From Litchfieldia stipae (GTDB lineage: Bacteria > Bacillota > Bacilli > Bacillales > Bacillaceae_L), in the NCBI RefSeq assembly GCF_014837155.1, contig NZ_JACYHA010000004.1, positions 280,877-344,876 of the forward strand: DNA of 64,000 bases, read 5' to 3'. The stretch's first letter is position 1. Each line of letters begins with the position of its first letter. The notes below the pieces were generated by a model. It was not told where the DNA came from. It saw only the letters and a program-made list of their open reading frames with translations, and made no database searches. Made by a program: the position numbers and the translations under genes. This document shows positions 1 through 8,602 of the stretch, piece by piece.

Positions 1-1
1 T

Positions 2-391
2 ATGACAGAGGCTGAAAGGGAACAATTTTTACGAGAGTTTCAACCAGAAAGCTCCGAACCATTGATTGGATTTGCTGTGTTAGGAGGGATTTTCTCTGAA
101 GGGGTAGACCTGAAAGGGGACAGATTGAATGGTGTAATTGTCGTTGGAGTAGGTTTACCACAGTTATGTTTCGAGCGGAATATTATGAAGGACTATTTCC
201 AAGATACCGGAAAGAATGGGTATGATTACGCGTATACCTATCCAGGAATGAACAAGGTACTGCAAGCGGGAGGGCGATTAATTAGATCTGAGGCAGATAC
301 AGGAGTAATTGTCCTTGTTGATGATCGGTTTCTAACTCAGAAATATCTACGGCTATTCCCACCTGAATGGAGGGACTTTGAAATAGTCTAA
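2..391 (+). CDS. DinG/Rad3-type ATP-dependent helicase, C-terminal part (cut by window edge)
   Basis: The reading frame is open to the left edge, so only the last ~129 residues of a larger protein are visible. They carry the final motifs of a Rad3/XPD-like superfamily 2 helicase: the GIFSEGVDLKGD stretch (motif V region) and the QAGGRLIRSEADTGVIVLVDDRF stretch ending in the motif VI arginines. DinG-family enzymes unwind DNA 5'-3' and act in repair of R-loops and damaged forks; that role is family knowledge. The stop codon lies directly against the first copy of the GGGGACGGTTCTT inverted repeat. The N-terminal Walker motifs are outside the window, so the exact DinG/YoaA subtype cannot be given. 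Confidence 0.85.
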   Translation: MTEAEREQFLREFQPESSEPLIGFAVLGGIFSEGVDLKGDRLNGVIVVGVGLPQLCFERNIMKDYFQDTGKNGYDYAYTYPGMNKVLQAGGRLIRSEADTGVIVLVDDRFLTQKYLRLFPPEWRDFEIV

Positions 392-458
392 TTGGGGACG
401 GTTCTTGATTTGCGGGAATTTGGTTAAAAAGAAGCGTGAGAACCGTCCCGGTTTTGCC
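391..458. repeat. Inverted repeat, family A copy 1
   Basis: Left arm ATTGGGGACGGTTCTTGATTTG and right arm GTGAGAACCGTCCCGGTTTTGCC flank a short A-rich loop, immediately after the helicase stop codon. It is the first of about twelve related copies in the first 17 kb and could fold as a 3' hairpin. Confidence 0.85.
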
Positions 459-580
459 AAGCAGGAAAATGACCCATGAAAAGGGAAAATAATAATGTAA
501 GGTGTTTCTTATTCTAGTAGGGAACAGTTAAAAGCTCTTTTGTATCTTTTAAAACTCAATCGAAAGTAGGTTTTAGTTCA

Positions 581-1558
581 ATGGATTATGTGAAGTTTGG
601 TCATACAGGAATGGATGTCTCACGCCTTTGTATTGGTTGTATGAGTTTTGGTGTGCCAGAGCGCGGGAGTCATGGGTGGGTACTTGATGAAGAAAAGAGT
701 CGTCCTCTTATTAAGAAGGCTCTTGATTATGGGATTAACTTTTTTGACACAGCGAATGTCTATTCTGATGGGACGAGTGAGGAAATTGTTGGGCGAGCGT
801 TGAAGGATTATGCAAATAGAGATGAGATTGTCCTTGCGACGAAGGTGCATGGTCGAATGCATGCTGGTCCAAACGGTGCGGGACTTTCCAGAAAAGCGAT
901 TATGAGTGAGATTGATAACAGCCTGCGGCGACTTGGAACAGATTATGTTGACCTCTATCAAATTCATCGTTGGGACCCACATACTCCAATCGAAGAGACC
1001 ATGGAGGCGCTGCATGATGTTGTCAAGGCAGGGAAAGCGAGATATATCGGAGCCTCTTCGATGTATGCATGGCAGTTCCTGAAAGCCCTCCATATTGCAG
1101 AAAAAAATGGCTGGACCCGATTTGTTTCAATGCAAAATCACTTAAACCTCCTATATCGAGAAGAAGAGAGAGAAATGTTGCCACTTTGCAGTGCGGAGAA
1201 AATTGCCGTGATTCCTTGGAGCCCACTAGCTAGAGGGAAATTAACACGTGAATGGGATGAAACGACTACTCGTTCAGAGACCGATGAGTTTGGAAAAAGA
1301 CTTTATGCTACTACAGCAGAAGCAGATCGTCTAGTTGTTGAGCGAGTTGCGGAACTTGCCGAAAAGCGTGGTGTTCCTCGCGCTCAAGTAGCTCTTGCAT
1401 GGGTGCTCCAAAAAGATCCAGTAACTGCACCAATCATAGGAGCAACAAAAGAATCGCATTTGGATGACGCTATTGCTGCATTATCCATTCAGTTAACTGA
1501 AGAGGAAGTATCCTTCTTAGAAGAGCCATACGTACCTCATCCAGTGCTTGGGTTTTAG
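581..1558 (+). CDS. Aldo/keto reductase
   Basis: A 325-residue NADPH-dependent (beta/alpha)8-barrel oxidoreductase expected to reduce aldehydes or ketones in the cytoplasm. The catalytic tetrad is visible: D56 and Y61 in FDTANVYSDG, K88 in ATKV, and H129 in YQIHRWD. The C-terminal cofactor segment PIIGATKESHLDDA is intact, and the length is normal. It most resembles the YajO/voltage-channel-beta-like AKR branch that begins with a FGHTGMDVSRLCIG strand; the physiological substrate cannot be read from sequence. The ATG at 581 has only a weak upstream ribosome site. The gene stands alone between two family A repeats, which suggests a monocistronic unit. Confidence 0.93.
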   Translation: MDYVKFGHTGMDVSRLCIGCMSFGVPERGSHGWVLDEEKSRPLIKKALDYGINFFDTANVYSDGTSEEIVGRALKDYANRDEIVLATKVHGRMHAGPNGAGLSRKAIMSEIDNSLRRLGTDYVDLYQIHRWDPHTPIEETMEALHDVVKAGKARYIGASSMYAWQFLKALHIAEKNGWTRFVSMQNHLNLLYREEEREMLPLCSAEKIAVIPWSPLARGKLTREWDETTTRSETDEFGKRLYATTAEADRLVVERVAELAEKRGVPRAQVALAWVLQKDPVTAPIIGATKESHLDDAIAALSIQLTEEEVSFLEEPYVPHPVLGF

Positions 1559-1562
1559 GTGA

Positions 1563-1657
1563 ATTAGGGGTGGTTCTTGTTTTGCTGGTGTTGGCAAAAC
1601 AAGAACGGTCCCTTTCGCCATGGAAAAAAGAAGCGTAAGAACCGTCCCGAGTTTGCT
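1563..1657. repeat. Inverted repeat, family A copy 2 (compound)
   Basis: The segment holds TGGTTCTTGTTTTGC, then GCAAAACAAGAACGGTCCC, then a second right arm GTAAGAACCGTCCCGAGTTTGC. The inner arms TTGTTTTGC and GCAAAACAA pair perfectly. It sits between the convergent reductase and chemoreceptor genes, where it could terminate both. Confidence 0.85.
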
Positions 1658-1671
1658 TGTTCTATTGGTAG

Positions 1672-3645
1672 TTATAGTTTGAATTGTCTAGTTAATTCTT
1701 GTAGTTTTTCCAATAAATGATCTAATCTATCCGAATTTTGTGCAATGAGTTCAATCGAACTGGTTGTTTGTTGAACAGATGCTGATGTTTGTTCTATTCC
1801 AGCAGCAGCTTCTTCTGAAATTGATGCGATATTATCAATAAATACGCCAATTTGGTTCGAGTCATTTTTTATGATTTCAAAGTCAGCGGTTGTTACATTT
1901 ATTTTAGCAATCATGTTTGAAATAGCAGTTGTGATTTCATCAAACGTCTTTCCAGTCGAATTGATGTGAGTGGTCCCAATTTCAACTTGGGAATATCCAT
2001 TTTCCAACGCTGTGACAACTAGATGAGATTCATCCTTAATCCCTTCTACGATTTGCTTAATGTCCACTATTGAATTAGCTACTTGCTCTGCAAGCTTTCT
2101 CACTTCATCAGCAACAACTGCGAAGCCTCTTCCACTTTCTCCAGCCCTTGCTGCTTCTATTGCTGCATTCAAAGCTAGTAAATTAGTTTGTGCGGCGATA
2201 TCTTGAATGACTTCGACAAGATTATTGATTTCTCCAGTGCGTTTATCTAAGCTTACGACTTGTTCTACCGCTTGATCCACGATTTGGTTAATGGTATTCA
2301 TCTGGTTAATTGAAGAATTCATTAACTCTTTGCCATCAGATGTAAGACTCGCTACACCATTTGCTAAATTCGCGAGTTCTTTACTACTTTCATTGGTGTT
2401 TCCAATTTTAACAGCAAATCCATTCATTGTATTTGCTAAATCAAGTGCATTGGATGCTTGAGATTCCGCTCCATTCGATAATTCCTGCATGGTAATAGCG
2501 ACTTGCTGACTTCCTTGCATAATTTCATCTGAGGAAGTTCTCATTAACGATGATTGTTCTTTGACTTCATCAGCCATCTCCGTGACACTAGAAATCATTC
2601 TTCTAATATTGGTTTGTGTGTCACTAACAGAAGAGTACAATTGCCCAATTTCATCTTGCCTCGTTTGTTTTGATAGGGAGACGTTCAAATTTCCACTAGA
2701 AATCTCATTCATTATGCCGGTAACTTCTTGAATTGGTTTAGAAAAACTTCTGCTAAAAATCCAAGCAACCAATGCTACGATTATAATCGTAGCAACTGCC
2801 ACGATAAGTAGAAGAGAGATAATCGTATTTTGTGATTTGGTTACAATGGAAATATCTTGGCTAATATTAATGATCCCAATGACCTCTGTATTTGTTGGGT
2901 CAAACAATGGGATATATGATTCTAAGTTAGAATCATCCTTCTCAGAAACCTCGTTCCCTTTAAGAACTTCACTAATCATGTCAGTATTAGCCATACTTGT
3001 AGCAATGTTTTGTTCAACAGAAGAAACCAATATTTCACCATCTGAATTGGCAATATTGAGGTTAATATCGTGTAAGGATTCAGTTATTGAGTAAATAAAA
3101 TCACTGCTAAGTCCAGTTTGGAGAGTACCAACTGTTTCATTTCCATTTTTTATTGGAACAAATGCCCTTACAGCAAGTCCACTACTACCAAACTCAAATC
3201 CTGATAGTTCCTCTCCATTAAGCGCTGCTTGAATCGCATGTTTATCGCTTTTATCATCTCCGTATTTCTCTGGGTTATGACCTCTGTAGAAAACAACCCC
3301 ATTCGCGTCACCAAATTCGAAGACATCAAGACCATGTTCACTTTCTAGCCTCAGATATACTTCTTGAACTTCACGATCAAGCTGAGATCGGTCTTCGCTT
3401 AGAAAAGCTTGTACCAACTCTTCATTATTTGCATAAAGCTTTGTCAGCTCTAGTAATTCGTTAGACACAGCATCTAATTGTGTGGAGATAGATTGTCTAG
3501 CTGCAGCATTGTTTTCAACTAACATATCTGAAAAGCCATCCTTCGTTTGAAAATAAAGAACGATACTCACAAATAACAGTGGAATGATCGAAACAAGCAA
3601 TAGGATAGAAAATAATTTCGAGCGTATTGATTTTTTAAAGAACAA
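1672..3645 (-). CDS. Methyl-accepting chemotaxis protein
   Basis: A transmembrane chemoreceptor of 657 residues when started at the TTG at 3645, preceded by AGGAGGT with a six-base gap. The frame is open 34 codons further upstream, but that extension runs into the family A repeat and has no ribosome site. Order: TM helix ~11-32, extracellular Cache-like sensor ~36-270, TM helix ~275-298, HAMP linker ~298-350, then a cytoplasmic coiled-coil signalling domain. The hairpin tip (~488-520) has the conserved run [16 protein letters not shown]. Such receptors control CheA in the polar chemotaxis array. The ligand is unknown. The gene is monocistronic and flanked on both sides by family A repeats. 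Confidence 0.95.
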   Translation of the reverse strand: MFFKKSIRSKLFSILLLVSIIPLLFVSIVLYFQTKDGFSDMLVENNAAARQSISTQLDAVSNELLELTKLYANNEELVQAFLSEDRSQLDREVQEVYLRLESEHGLDVFEFGDANGVVFYRGHNPEKYGDDKSDKHAIQAALNGEELSGFEFGSSGLAVRAFVPIKNGNETVGTLQTGLSSDFIYSITESLHDINLNIANSDGEILVSSVEQNIATSMANTDMISEVLKGNEVSEKDDSNLESYIPLFDPTNTEVIGIINISQDISIVTKSQNTIISLLLIVAVATIIIVALVAWIFSRSFSKPIQEVTGIMNEISSGNLNVSLSKQTRQDEIGQLYSSVSDTQTNIRRMISSVTEMADEVKEQSSLMRTSSDEIMQGSQQVAITMQELSNGAESQASNALDLANTMNGFAVKIGNTNESSKELANLANGVASLTSDGKELMNSSINQMNTINQIVDQAVEQVVSLDKRTGEINNLVEVIQDIAAQTNLLALNAAIEAARAGESGRGFAVVADEVRKLAEQVANSIVDIKQIVEGIKDESHLVVTALENGYSQVEIGTTHINSTGKTFDEITTAISNMIAKINVTTADFEIIKNDSNQIGVFIDNIASISEEAAAGIEQTSASVQQTTSSIELIAQNSDRLDHLLEKLQELTRQFKL

Positions 3646-3708
3646 GTTGTTACCTCCTCTGGGTGATAAAATGATATTGAATCGACTTATTATACTATAT
3701 TTCGGGAA

Positions 3709-3766
3709 AATTGGGGACGGTTCTTGATTTGCCATTTTGCAAATCAAGAACCGTCCGAAAGTTGCC
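3709..3766. repeat. Inverted repeat, family A copy 3 (near-perfect palindrome)
   Basis: GGACGGTTCTTGATTTGC and GCAAATCAAGAACCGTCC are exact reverse complements around a six-base CATTTT loop. Unlike most copies, it lies upstream of a gene (the chemoreceptor), between two divergent transcription units. Confidence 0.9.
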
Positions 3767-3931
3767 TCTTGACAAAAAAATGGAATAATTTTATATTTAA
3801 ATTAGCTATTTTGCATAACCAAGTAGCTGTTTTTTATAAGGGCTATCTTGTTTTACCAACTACTATGAATTAACATATTTTTTATGGTCTGCTATCATGT
3901 ATAACAAGTTAGTGGAGAAAGGATAATGATT

Positions 3932-4264
3932 ATGTCGATAAGAAGCCAATTATTAAAAGGAATTTTGGACGGTTGTGTGTTGGCTGTGATTGAGAAAGAG
4001 CCTGTCTATGGGTATGAACTTTCACAAAAGCTATTGAATATTGGTTTAGCGGATGTAAGTGAAGGGACGATTTATCCGATTTTATTACGATTGCAAAAGA
4101 ATGGACTCATTCGAGGTGAGATGCGACCTTCTGAATCTGGGCCAAACCGAAAGTATTATTTTTTGACAGAAGCGGGGCAAGAAGCGTTAGATACCATCAC
4201 TGAAGAATGGGAGCAAATTACAAAACCAGTGAACGAATTAATGAATGGGAGGAGAAAAGGATGA
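3932..4264 (+). CDS. PadR-family transcriptional regulator
   Basis: A small winged-helix repressor of 110 residues. It opens with the typical PadR run MSIRSQLLKGILDGCVLAVIE, followed by YGYELSQKL, the wing region EGTIYPILLRLQKNGLI and RKYYFLTEAGQE. An ATG also occurs at 3926, but it lies only three bases from the AAAGG ribosome site, so the ATG at 3932 is preferred. The stop overlaps the start of the next gene (ATGA), so it is translationally coupled to two membrane proteins, a layout common for PadR regulators that control their own operon. The effector is unknown. Confidence 0.92.
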   Translation: MSIRSQLLKGILDGCVLAVIEKEPVYGYELSQKLLNIGLADVSEGTIYPILLRLQKNGLIRGEMRPSESGPNRKYYFLTEAGQEALDTITEEWEQITKPVNELMNGRRKG

Positions 4265-4941
4265 ACGCCAAAAAGTTAATTGAAGAAAATAATAAAAAAA
4301 GGGAAGAGCTAACTCCGGAGAATGAAGCTTATTATAGTGACATGCTCATTTACATTCGACTGCAATTTAGCCTTTCTGAACAGCAGTCAGAAGAGGTGTT
4401 AATGGAGCTACTTGATCATTTGTTAGATGGACAAAAGGCAGGGAAAACGGCGAAGGACATCTTTGGTGATGATCCGAAAGGCTTTGCTGATGAAATCATA
4501 GAACATATTCCAAAAGAAGAGAAACGAAAACTAGTCCCATTTGTTGGAGGGATTGTTGCTGATATCGTTGGTTGGTTATTGGTGATTAGAGGGATTTTAT
4601 TCGTTATCTTATTGCAATTTACTGAGGTGAAAACCCTCGTTTACCCGATCTCAGTGTTATGTATTGCCTTAGTCATTGCGGGGTTTGTCATATTTACGAT
4701 TATCTATATTTTTAAGCTGGTTCAGCGATCACTCTTCAAGGGCGAACAAAAAGGTAAATCACGTATAGACACAATAAAAGCAGGACTAGTTGGGGCAATG
4801 GGGATGGCTGGAGTGCTGTTAGTTGCGAAGTTTCTACCTGAGTTCGGTCCAGCATTTGATTTTTCCTGGTGGGCATCGCTTCTAGTTGGGGGAATTATTT
4901 TGCTCGTGCTAAAAGTGAAGAAGAAAATGCAAGGGGTGTAA
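4261..4941 (+). CDS. DUF1129-type integral membrane protein
   Basis: A 226-residue protein with a soluble helical N-terminus (about 85 residues, including the SEQQSEEVLMELLDHLLDGQKAGKTAKDIFGDDP segment typical of HAAS/DUF1129 proteins) and four predicted membrane helices. Start: the ATG at 4261 overlaps the padR stop and follows GGAGAAAAGG; an in-frame upstream start at 4207 would overlap padR by 58 bases and has no ribosome site. As the second gene of a PadR operon it is probably part of a membrane-stress or cell-envelope module. No catalytic residues are visible and no precise function can be given. Confidence 0.8.
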   Translation: MNAKKLIEENNKKREELTPENEAYYSDMLIYIRLQFSLSEQQSEEVLMELLDHLLDGQKAGKTAKDIFGDDPKGFADEIIEHIPKEEKRKLVPFVGGIVADIVGWLLVIRGILFVILLQFTEVKTLVYPISVLCIALVIAGFVIFTIIYIFKLVQRSLFKGEQKGKSRIDTIKAGLVGAMGMAGVLLVAKFLPEFGPAFDFSWWASLLVGGIILLVLKVKKKMQGV

Positions 4942-4945
4942 GAAT

Positions 4946-5710
4946 ATGCTTTCGACTAAAAGTGAGGAATTCATTGATAATCTTAGAATGTACTTGTTGA
5001 TGTCAGGAAAAAATGAGCGCGAAATTAAGGAATTAATTGAAGAATTAACGGACCATCTGACCGAAGCAGAGAAGCATGGTCGAAGCATCGATGACATAGT
5101 TGGGCACACACCTGAACAATACATGGCTTCATTGAAAAATGAAATGAAATCAGATTATAAACAAATCATCAAACTCCTTCCACTTTATTTTCTTGGTGTC
5201 ATCGCCTATTTTTTAATTGGCTCAGCGATAAGGGGAGAGTTTGAGTTAAACATCGTCCAGGTTATTGGTTTTCCAATATTAGCAATGCTTGGACTCGTGA
5301 TTTACGTGTACTTTTTACAACAAGCTGGACGGAAGCAATATTCAAAGAAGAAGTTCTTTGTTGGTGGAATGATTGCGAGTTCTATTGTTACCATCTCAGC
5401 CATCCTTCTCCTGGTTGGAGGTCATTTATTAGTTGATCCATTTTTCATCGGTAATCAGACGTCAGATTTAGTTGTCATTGTGATTTGCTGTGGTCTCTTC
5501 ATATTAACAGCACTTTGGAGTAAAACATGGGTTCCGATTTGGCTTCCTATGATTCTATCGATTTCGGACGTCTTGAGCCGATTTAATACTATGAGCGTTA
5601 CTGAGATTTTCATAGTTCATATTGCCTCAATAGTATTAATGACACTACTACTTGTGTTGAACGTATGGTTGGTGGAAAGAAAGAAAAAGCTAATTGGGGA
5701 CGGTTCTTAA
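4946..5710 (+). CDS. HAAS-domain membrane protein
   Basis: A 254-residue protein. Residues ~1-70 form an alpha-helical HAAS-like domain (EFIDNLRMYLLMSGKNEREIKELIEELTDHLTEAE), which often accompanies PadR regulators. About six hydrophobic helices follow. It starts four bases after the previous gene, so the PadR operon has three genes. The last codons (…LIGDGS, stop) are encoded by the left arm of a family A repeat, so the natural C-terminus was probably replaced when the repeat arrived. The function is unknown. Confidence 0.8.
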   Translation: MLSTKSEEFIDNLRMYLLMSGKNEREIKELIEELTDHLTEAEKHGRSIDDIVGHTPEQYMASLKNEMKSDYKQIIKLLPLYFLGVIAYFLIGSAIRGEFELNIVQVIGFPILAMLGLVIYVYFLQQAGRKQYSKKKFFVGGMIASSIVTISAILLLVGGHLLVDPFFIGNQTSDLVVIVICCGLFILTALWSKTWVPIWLPMILSISDVLSRFNTMSVTEIFIVHIASIVLMTLLLVLNVWLVERKKKLIGDGS

Positions 5711-6031
5711 ACTGCTTTCGTTATGCTCGAAAAGTATCAAACGGAAAGATTTGTATAGGCAAATTGAGAACCGTCCCTGTATGGTGATCAGAATTGAGTT
5801 GAAAATAGACGGAGAATTTTCGCTTATTTGATTATTTGTATGAAAAATAGCTTAAATAGGCGGAGAAATTCCGCCTATTTACAGGATAACAGCTAAAATA
5901 GCAGGTTTTGCAGCGCATAACCGAAAAATCTTCCCTTATTTACCCCGATATGAGCTCTATTTTACATTTAAGCGGAAAATCTTCGCTTATTCCACTTAGA
6001 ACGGCAAATTGAGAACCGTCCCCGATTTGCC
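5692..6031. repeat. Compound family A repeat copy 4, enclosing a hairpin array
   Basis: The left arm AATTGGGGACGGTTCTTAA starts inside the preceding gene. Right arms TTGAGAACCGTCCC occur twice, at about 5763-5778 and 6008-6022. Between the two right arms lies an unrelated array of four short palindromes. This explains the 430-base gap without genes between 5711 and 6150. Confidence 0.8.
5805..5993. repeat. Array of four short palindromes (family GCGGAGAATTTCCGC)
   Basis: Four related ~24-base units lie near 5807 (GACGGAGAATTTTCGCTTATT), 5858 (GGCGGAGAAATTCCGCCTATT), 5921 (CCGAAAAATCTTCCCTTATT) and 5971 (AGCGGAAAATCTTCGCTTATT). Start-to-start spacing is about 50, 62 and 50 bases. Each can form a small hairpin. 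The degenerate units and unrelated spacers do not fit a CRISPR array. Confidence 0.7.
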
Positions 6032-6149
6032 CTGCCCAAAGTTGGTTTTAAAATCCACTTACTTTATCATATAATGAATGATAGAATGACTTGTTGGCTT
6101 TAATGATATATAGATTATGATATTAATATAATTTGGTGGTGTGGATGAA

Positions 6150-7118
6150 ATGAAGGGAAATAAAGTGTGGATCGTAGCAGCTATTCTTATCATCGCATGT
6201 TTCCTTCTTTATATATTTCTTCCGGGGTCGAATCAAACTCTGCCTGAGGAAGAAAGTGTGAGCGTTGTATCAAATATTAAGGAAGAGCAAGCAGAAAATC
6301 CTTCAGTTGATACTGAGGTCGAAGAAGAGGAACCACAAGAAGAGGATACGACTCAAGAACAATCTGTGGCAGAGACATTTAAAGAAAAAGTGAGAGAAAT
6401 GATTGAAGGGGCAATTAGTTTTTTTAGAGATGAGAAAAAGATTGTTGCCATTGGTGATTCATTAACTGAAGGTGTTGGTGATGAAACGGAGAGTGGTGGT
6501 TATGTTGGGATTTTAAATCACACATTTGAAGATCAGAACATCAACATTTCTATTGAAAACCTGGGTAAAAGGGGTAACCGTACAGATCAATTATTAGTCA
6601 GGCTGGAAAATGAAGAGATTGCCTCATCTATTAAGGATGCTGACATTGTCCTAATCACAATCGGTGCGAATGATATCATGAAGGTGGTTCGTAGTAATTA
6701 CACAAACCTTAATCTAGAGCCATTTGCAGAAGAAAAAATTAACTATGTAGAGAGATTACGAGCCATTTTTACGAAAATGAATGAAATAAATCCTGATATG
6801 CATATCTATTTGATCGGATTTTATAATCCATTTGAGCGCGTATTCGGTGATATTGAACAATTAAATCTCATTCTTGATAATTGGAATTTTGCAGGTGAGT
6901 TAGTCACTGAAGAATTTGAAAATGTATCATATATTCCTACGAAAGATTTATTCCACAATGCAACGGTCAATCTATTAGCTGATGATAATTTTCACCCTAA
7001 TACGAGTGGTTATAAGTTGATGGCAGAGCGAGTGCTAGAGTATCTGGATGATTATCAGGAAGAGGCCGAGTTGCCTAATGAAGAGACTGAGACTGAGACT
7101 GAGACAGAAACAGAATAG
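6150..7118 (+). CDS. ypmR: YpmR-like SGNH/GDSL-family lipase or esterase, membrane-anchored
   Basis: A 322-residue extracytoplasmic hydrolase. An N-terminal hydrophobic anchor (VWIVAAILIIACFLLYIFL) is followed by an acidic linker and an SGNH domain: block I GDSLTEGVGD, block III ITIGANDIM, and the C-terminal catalytic DDNFHPN with Asp and His. SGNH proteins of this type act on lipid or cell-wall ester bonds; the substrate of YpmR is not known. The ATG at 6150 is preferred over the GTG at 6141 because GGTGG then has proper spacing. The C-terminus is a repetitive ET(ET)n tail from a GAGACT microsatellite at 7084-7114. The gene directly precedes ypmS, as in Bacillus. Confidence 0.88.
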   Translation: MKGNKVWIVAAILIIACFLLYIFLPGSNQTLPEEESVSVVSNIKEEQAENPSVDTEVEEEEPQEEDTTQEQSVAETFKEKVREMIEGAISFFRDEKKIVAIGDSLTEGVGDETESGGYVGILNHTFEDQNINISIENLGKRGNRTDQLLVRLENEEIASSIKDADIVLITIGANDIMKVVRSNYTNLNLEPFAEEKINYVERLRAIFTKMNEINPDMHIYLIGFYNPFERVFGDIEQLNLILDNWNFAGELVTEEFENVSYIPTKDLFHNATVNLLADDNFHPNTSGYKLMAERVLEYLDDYQEEAELPNEETETETETETE

Positions 7119-7129
7119 AAGGTGAAATC

Positions 7130-7744
7130 ATGCGAGTACAGTTAAAAGGAAAACCGACATGGAAGCAGTTATTTCTGGGGTTAGCAGGAGCGAATGGGAT
7201 ACTATTCATCCTATTCTTCGTTCTATTGCTTTGGCCAGTTTCGGAAACAGAGATACCTGAGAAAGCATTTATTGAAGAAGAACCTGGTGCTGAATTCACA
7301 GTCACCTCAAGTAAGCAGAATTTGAATGAGTTAGTCAATGAATATGTTGATAAATTCATGAAGGACCAAAGTGATAAATACACTGTAGACTTTGGTGGTG
7401 AAAATGTTCGATTATTGGGTTCAATTGAAGCTTTTCAAACGGATATCCCATTCTCAATTACATTAGAGCCTGCGGTTCAAGAAAATGGAGACCTTGTCTT
7501 ATATACGTCGGATATGTCACTAGGGTTGTTACAATTACCAGAAAAGAAGATTCTTGAATACGTGAAGAAAGAATTAGCAACACCTGACTGGGTGAACATC
7601 GATCCAAGCAATCAATCCATCTATATTGGCGTCACACAAATGGATGTCAAAAGTAACTTCAAGGTCAAAGTCCAAAGCTTTGATTTGAAAAATGATCAGA
7701 TAACCTTCAGAATTAAAGTGCCGAATAAAACCTTAGGGTTGTAG
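7130..7744 (+). CDS. ypmS: YpmS-family (DUF2140) membrane-anchored protein
   Basis: A 204-residue protein with one N-terminal membrane helix (LFLGLAGANGILFILFFVLLLW) and an extracytoplasmic beta-rich domain. The opening RVQLKGKPTWKQLFLGLAGAN and its place eleven bases after a ypmR-like gene match the Bacillus ypmR-ypmS pair. GGTG lies upstream of the ATG. DUF2140 proteins have no assigned biochemical activity; a cell-envelope role with the YpmR esterase is inferred from conserved neighbourhood. A family A repeat follows directly. Confidence 0.85.
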   Translation: MRVQLKGKPTWKQLFLGLAGANGILFILFFVLLLWPVSETEIPEKAFIEEEPGAEFTVTSSKQNLNELVNEYVDKFMKDQSDKYTVDFGGENVRLLGSIEAFQTDIPFSITLEPAVQENGDLVLYTSDMSLGLLQLPEKKILEYVKKELATPDWVNIDPSNQSIYIGVTQMDVKSNFKVKVQSFDLKNDQITFRIKVPNKTLGL

Positions 7745-7749
7745 TTGGC

Positions 7750-7856
7750 GAATTGGGGACGGTTCTTGCGCTGCCAAATGTAGCATTGGCAGCGCGGAGA
7801 ACCGTCTCTTATTGTTTTCTGAGGGAGTGGCAACATGAGAACCGTCCCCAATTTGC
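7750..7856. repeat. Inverted repeat, family A copy 5 (compound)
   Basis: GGGGACGGTTCTTGCGCTGCC pairs with GGCAGCGCGGAGAACCGTCT; a second right arm TGAGAACCGTCCCCAATTTGC follows and touches the stop codon of the convergent YfjL-like gene. The inner arms GCGCTGCC/GGCAGCGC are complementary to each other yet differ from other copies. Confidence 0.88.
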
Positions 7857-8602
7857 TATTTAATGAAGACACTTATGCCGTCTACGAAATCATCACTATT
7901 TCGGGCTTTTTCAAGAAGAGTCAATAGTTCTCCGCTTTCGATGTGAGATGGTGTCACGCCATTAACCATTACACTCAATTCATCATCGTCAGTGTATAGT
8001 GAATATTGATTGAAGTGACAATCGTTCGTGAGGAATGCTTGATGGGCATCAATTAATATCTTTTCAACCATCTCTAATGAGGGTTCTTTCAAATCAAGTC
8101 GGAGTACAACCTCAGACGCTATAGGTAGTGCTTTGTCAAACTTCATATCAAGCTCTAGCACATTCAGATTGTCTTCATGATCATAAATCACCATAGTCCT
8201 GTTGTTTTCAAAGCCGAGTTCAGTCGCAATAATATTTTTTGCAATCACAGAATACTCACTTGAAAGTCTTTCAAGTGTATTGAATTTATTTAAGACATAG
8301 CCGTCATAATCGTCCCATTGCACTTTTCCACTACGATAATAGATACTGAATTTTGTATCCATACTACTTTTGGACTTGACCCTTGACGAGTAAGTTCCAT
8401 CTTTAAAGTTATAGCTTGATTTTGGAATGTCAAGATCCAAGTGGGAGTAATTCATTTCTACATATTGTTTAATGGCCTTGTTCGCTAGTGCGGCTGAAAC
8501 CGGATTTCCTACAAAGGCATTCGTGATAAAAAGTAAGCCAGCTATAAGGAGGATTGCAATTGTACCAGCAAGTATTTTTAAAGGTCGTCGTTTCTTTTTC
8601 AC
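7856..8602 (-). CDS. YfjL-like membrane-anchored protein of a sigma-factor operon
   Basis: A 248-residue protein with a basic N-terminus (MKKKRRPLK), one membrane helix (~9-28) and a ~220-residue outer domain. It resembles the Bacillus YfjL-type family, which has no known activity. Its start overlaps the end of the anti-sigma gene by four bases, so it is the third gene of the sigma/anti-sigma operon. It may act as a sensor or accessory of the envelope-stress response; this is inference from position only. Confidence 0.75.
   Translation of the reverse strand: MKKKRRPLKILAGTIAILLIAGLLFITNAFVGNPVSAALANKAIKQYVEMNYSHLDLDIPKSSYNFKDGTYSSRVKSKSSMDTKFSIYYRSGKVQWDDYDGYVLNKFNTLERLSSEYSVIAKNIIATELGFENNRTMVIYDHEDNLNVLELDMKFDKALPIASEVVLRLDLKEPSLEMVEKILIDAHQAFLTNDCHFNQYSLYTDDDELSVMVNGVTPSHIESGELLTLLEKARNSDDFVDGISVFIK

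Noticed and set aside
620..1093. Minus-strand 157-codon frame in the aldo/keto reductase
   Set aside because: Shadow of a gene with an intact catalytic tetrad on the plus strand.
3646..3747. 34-residue N-terminal extension of the chemoreceptor
   Set aside because: Encoded by a family A repeat; the TTG at 3645 has a perfect ribosome site.
5805..5993. Possible CRISPR array
   Set aside because: Only four degenerate palindromic units, spacing is unequal (50, 62, 50), no cas gene in the window and no conserved direct repeat of 28-36 bases.
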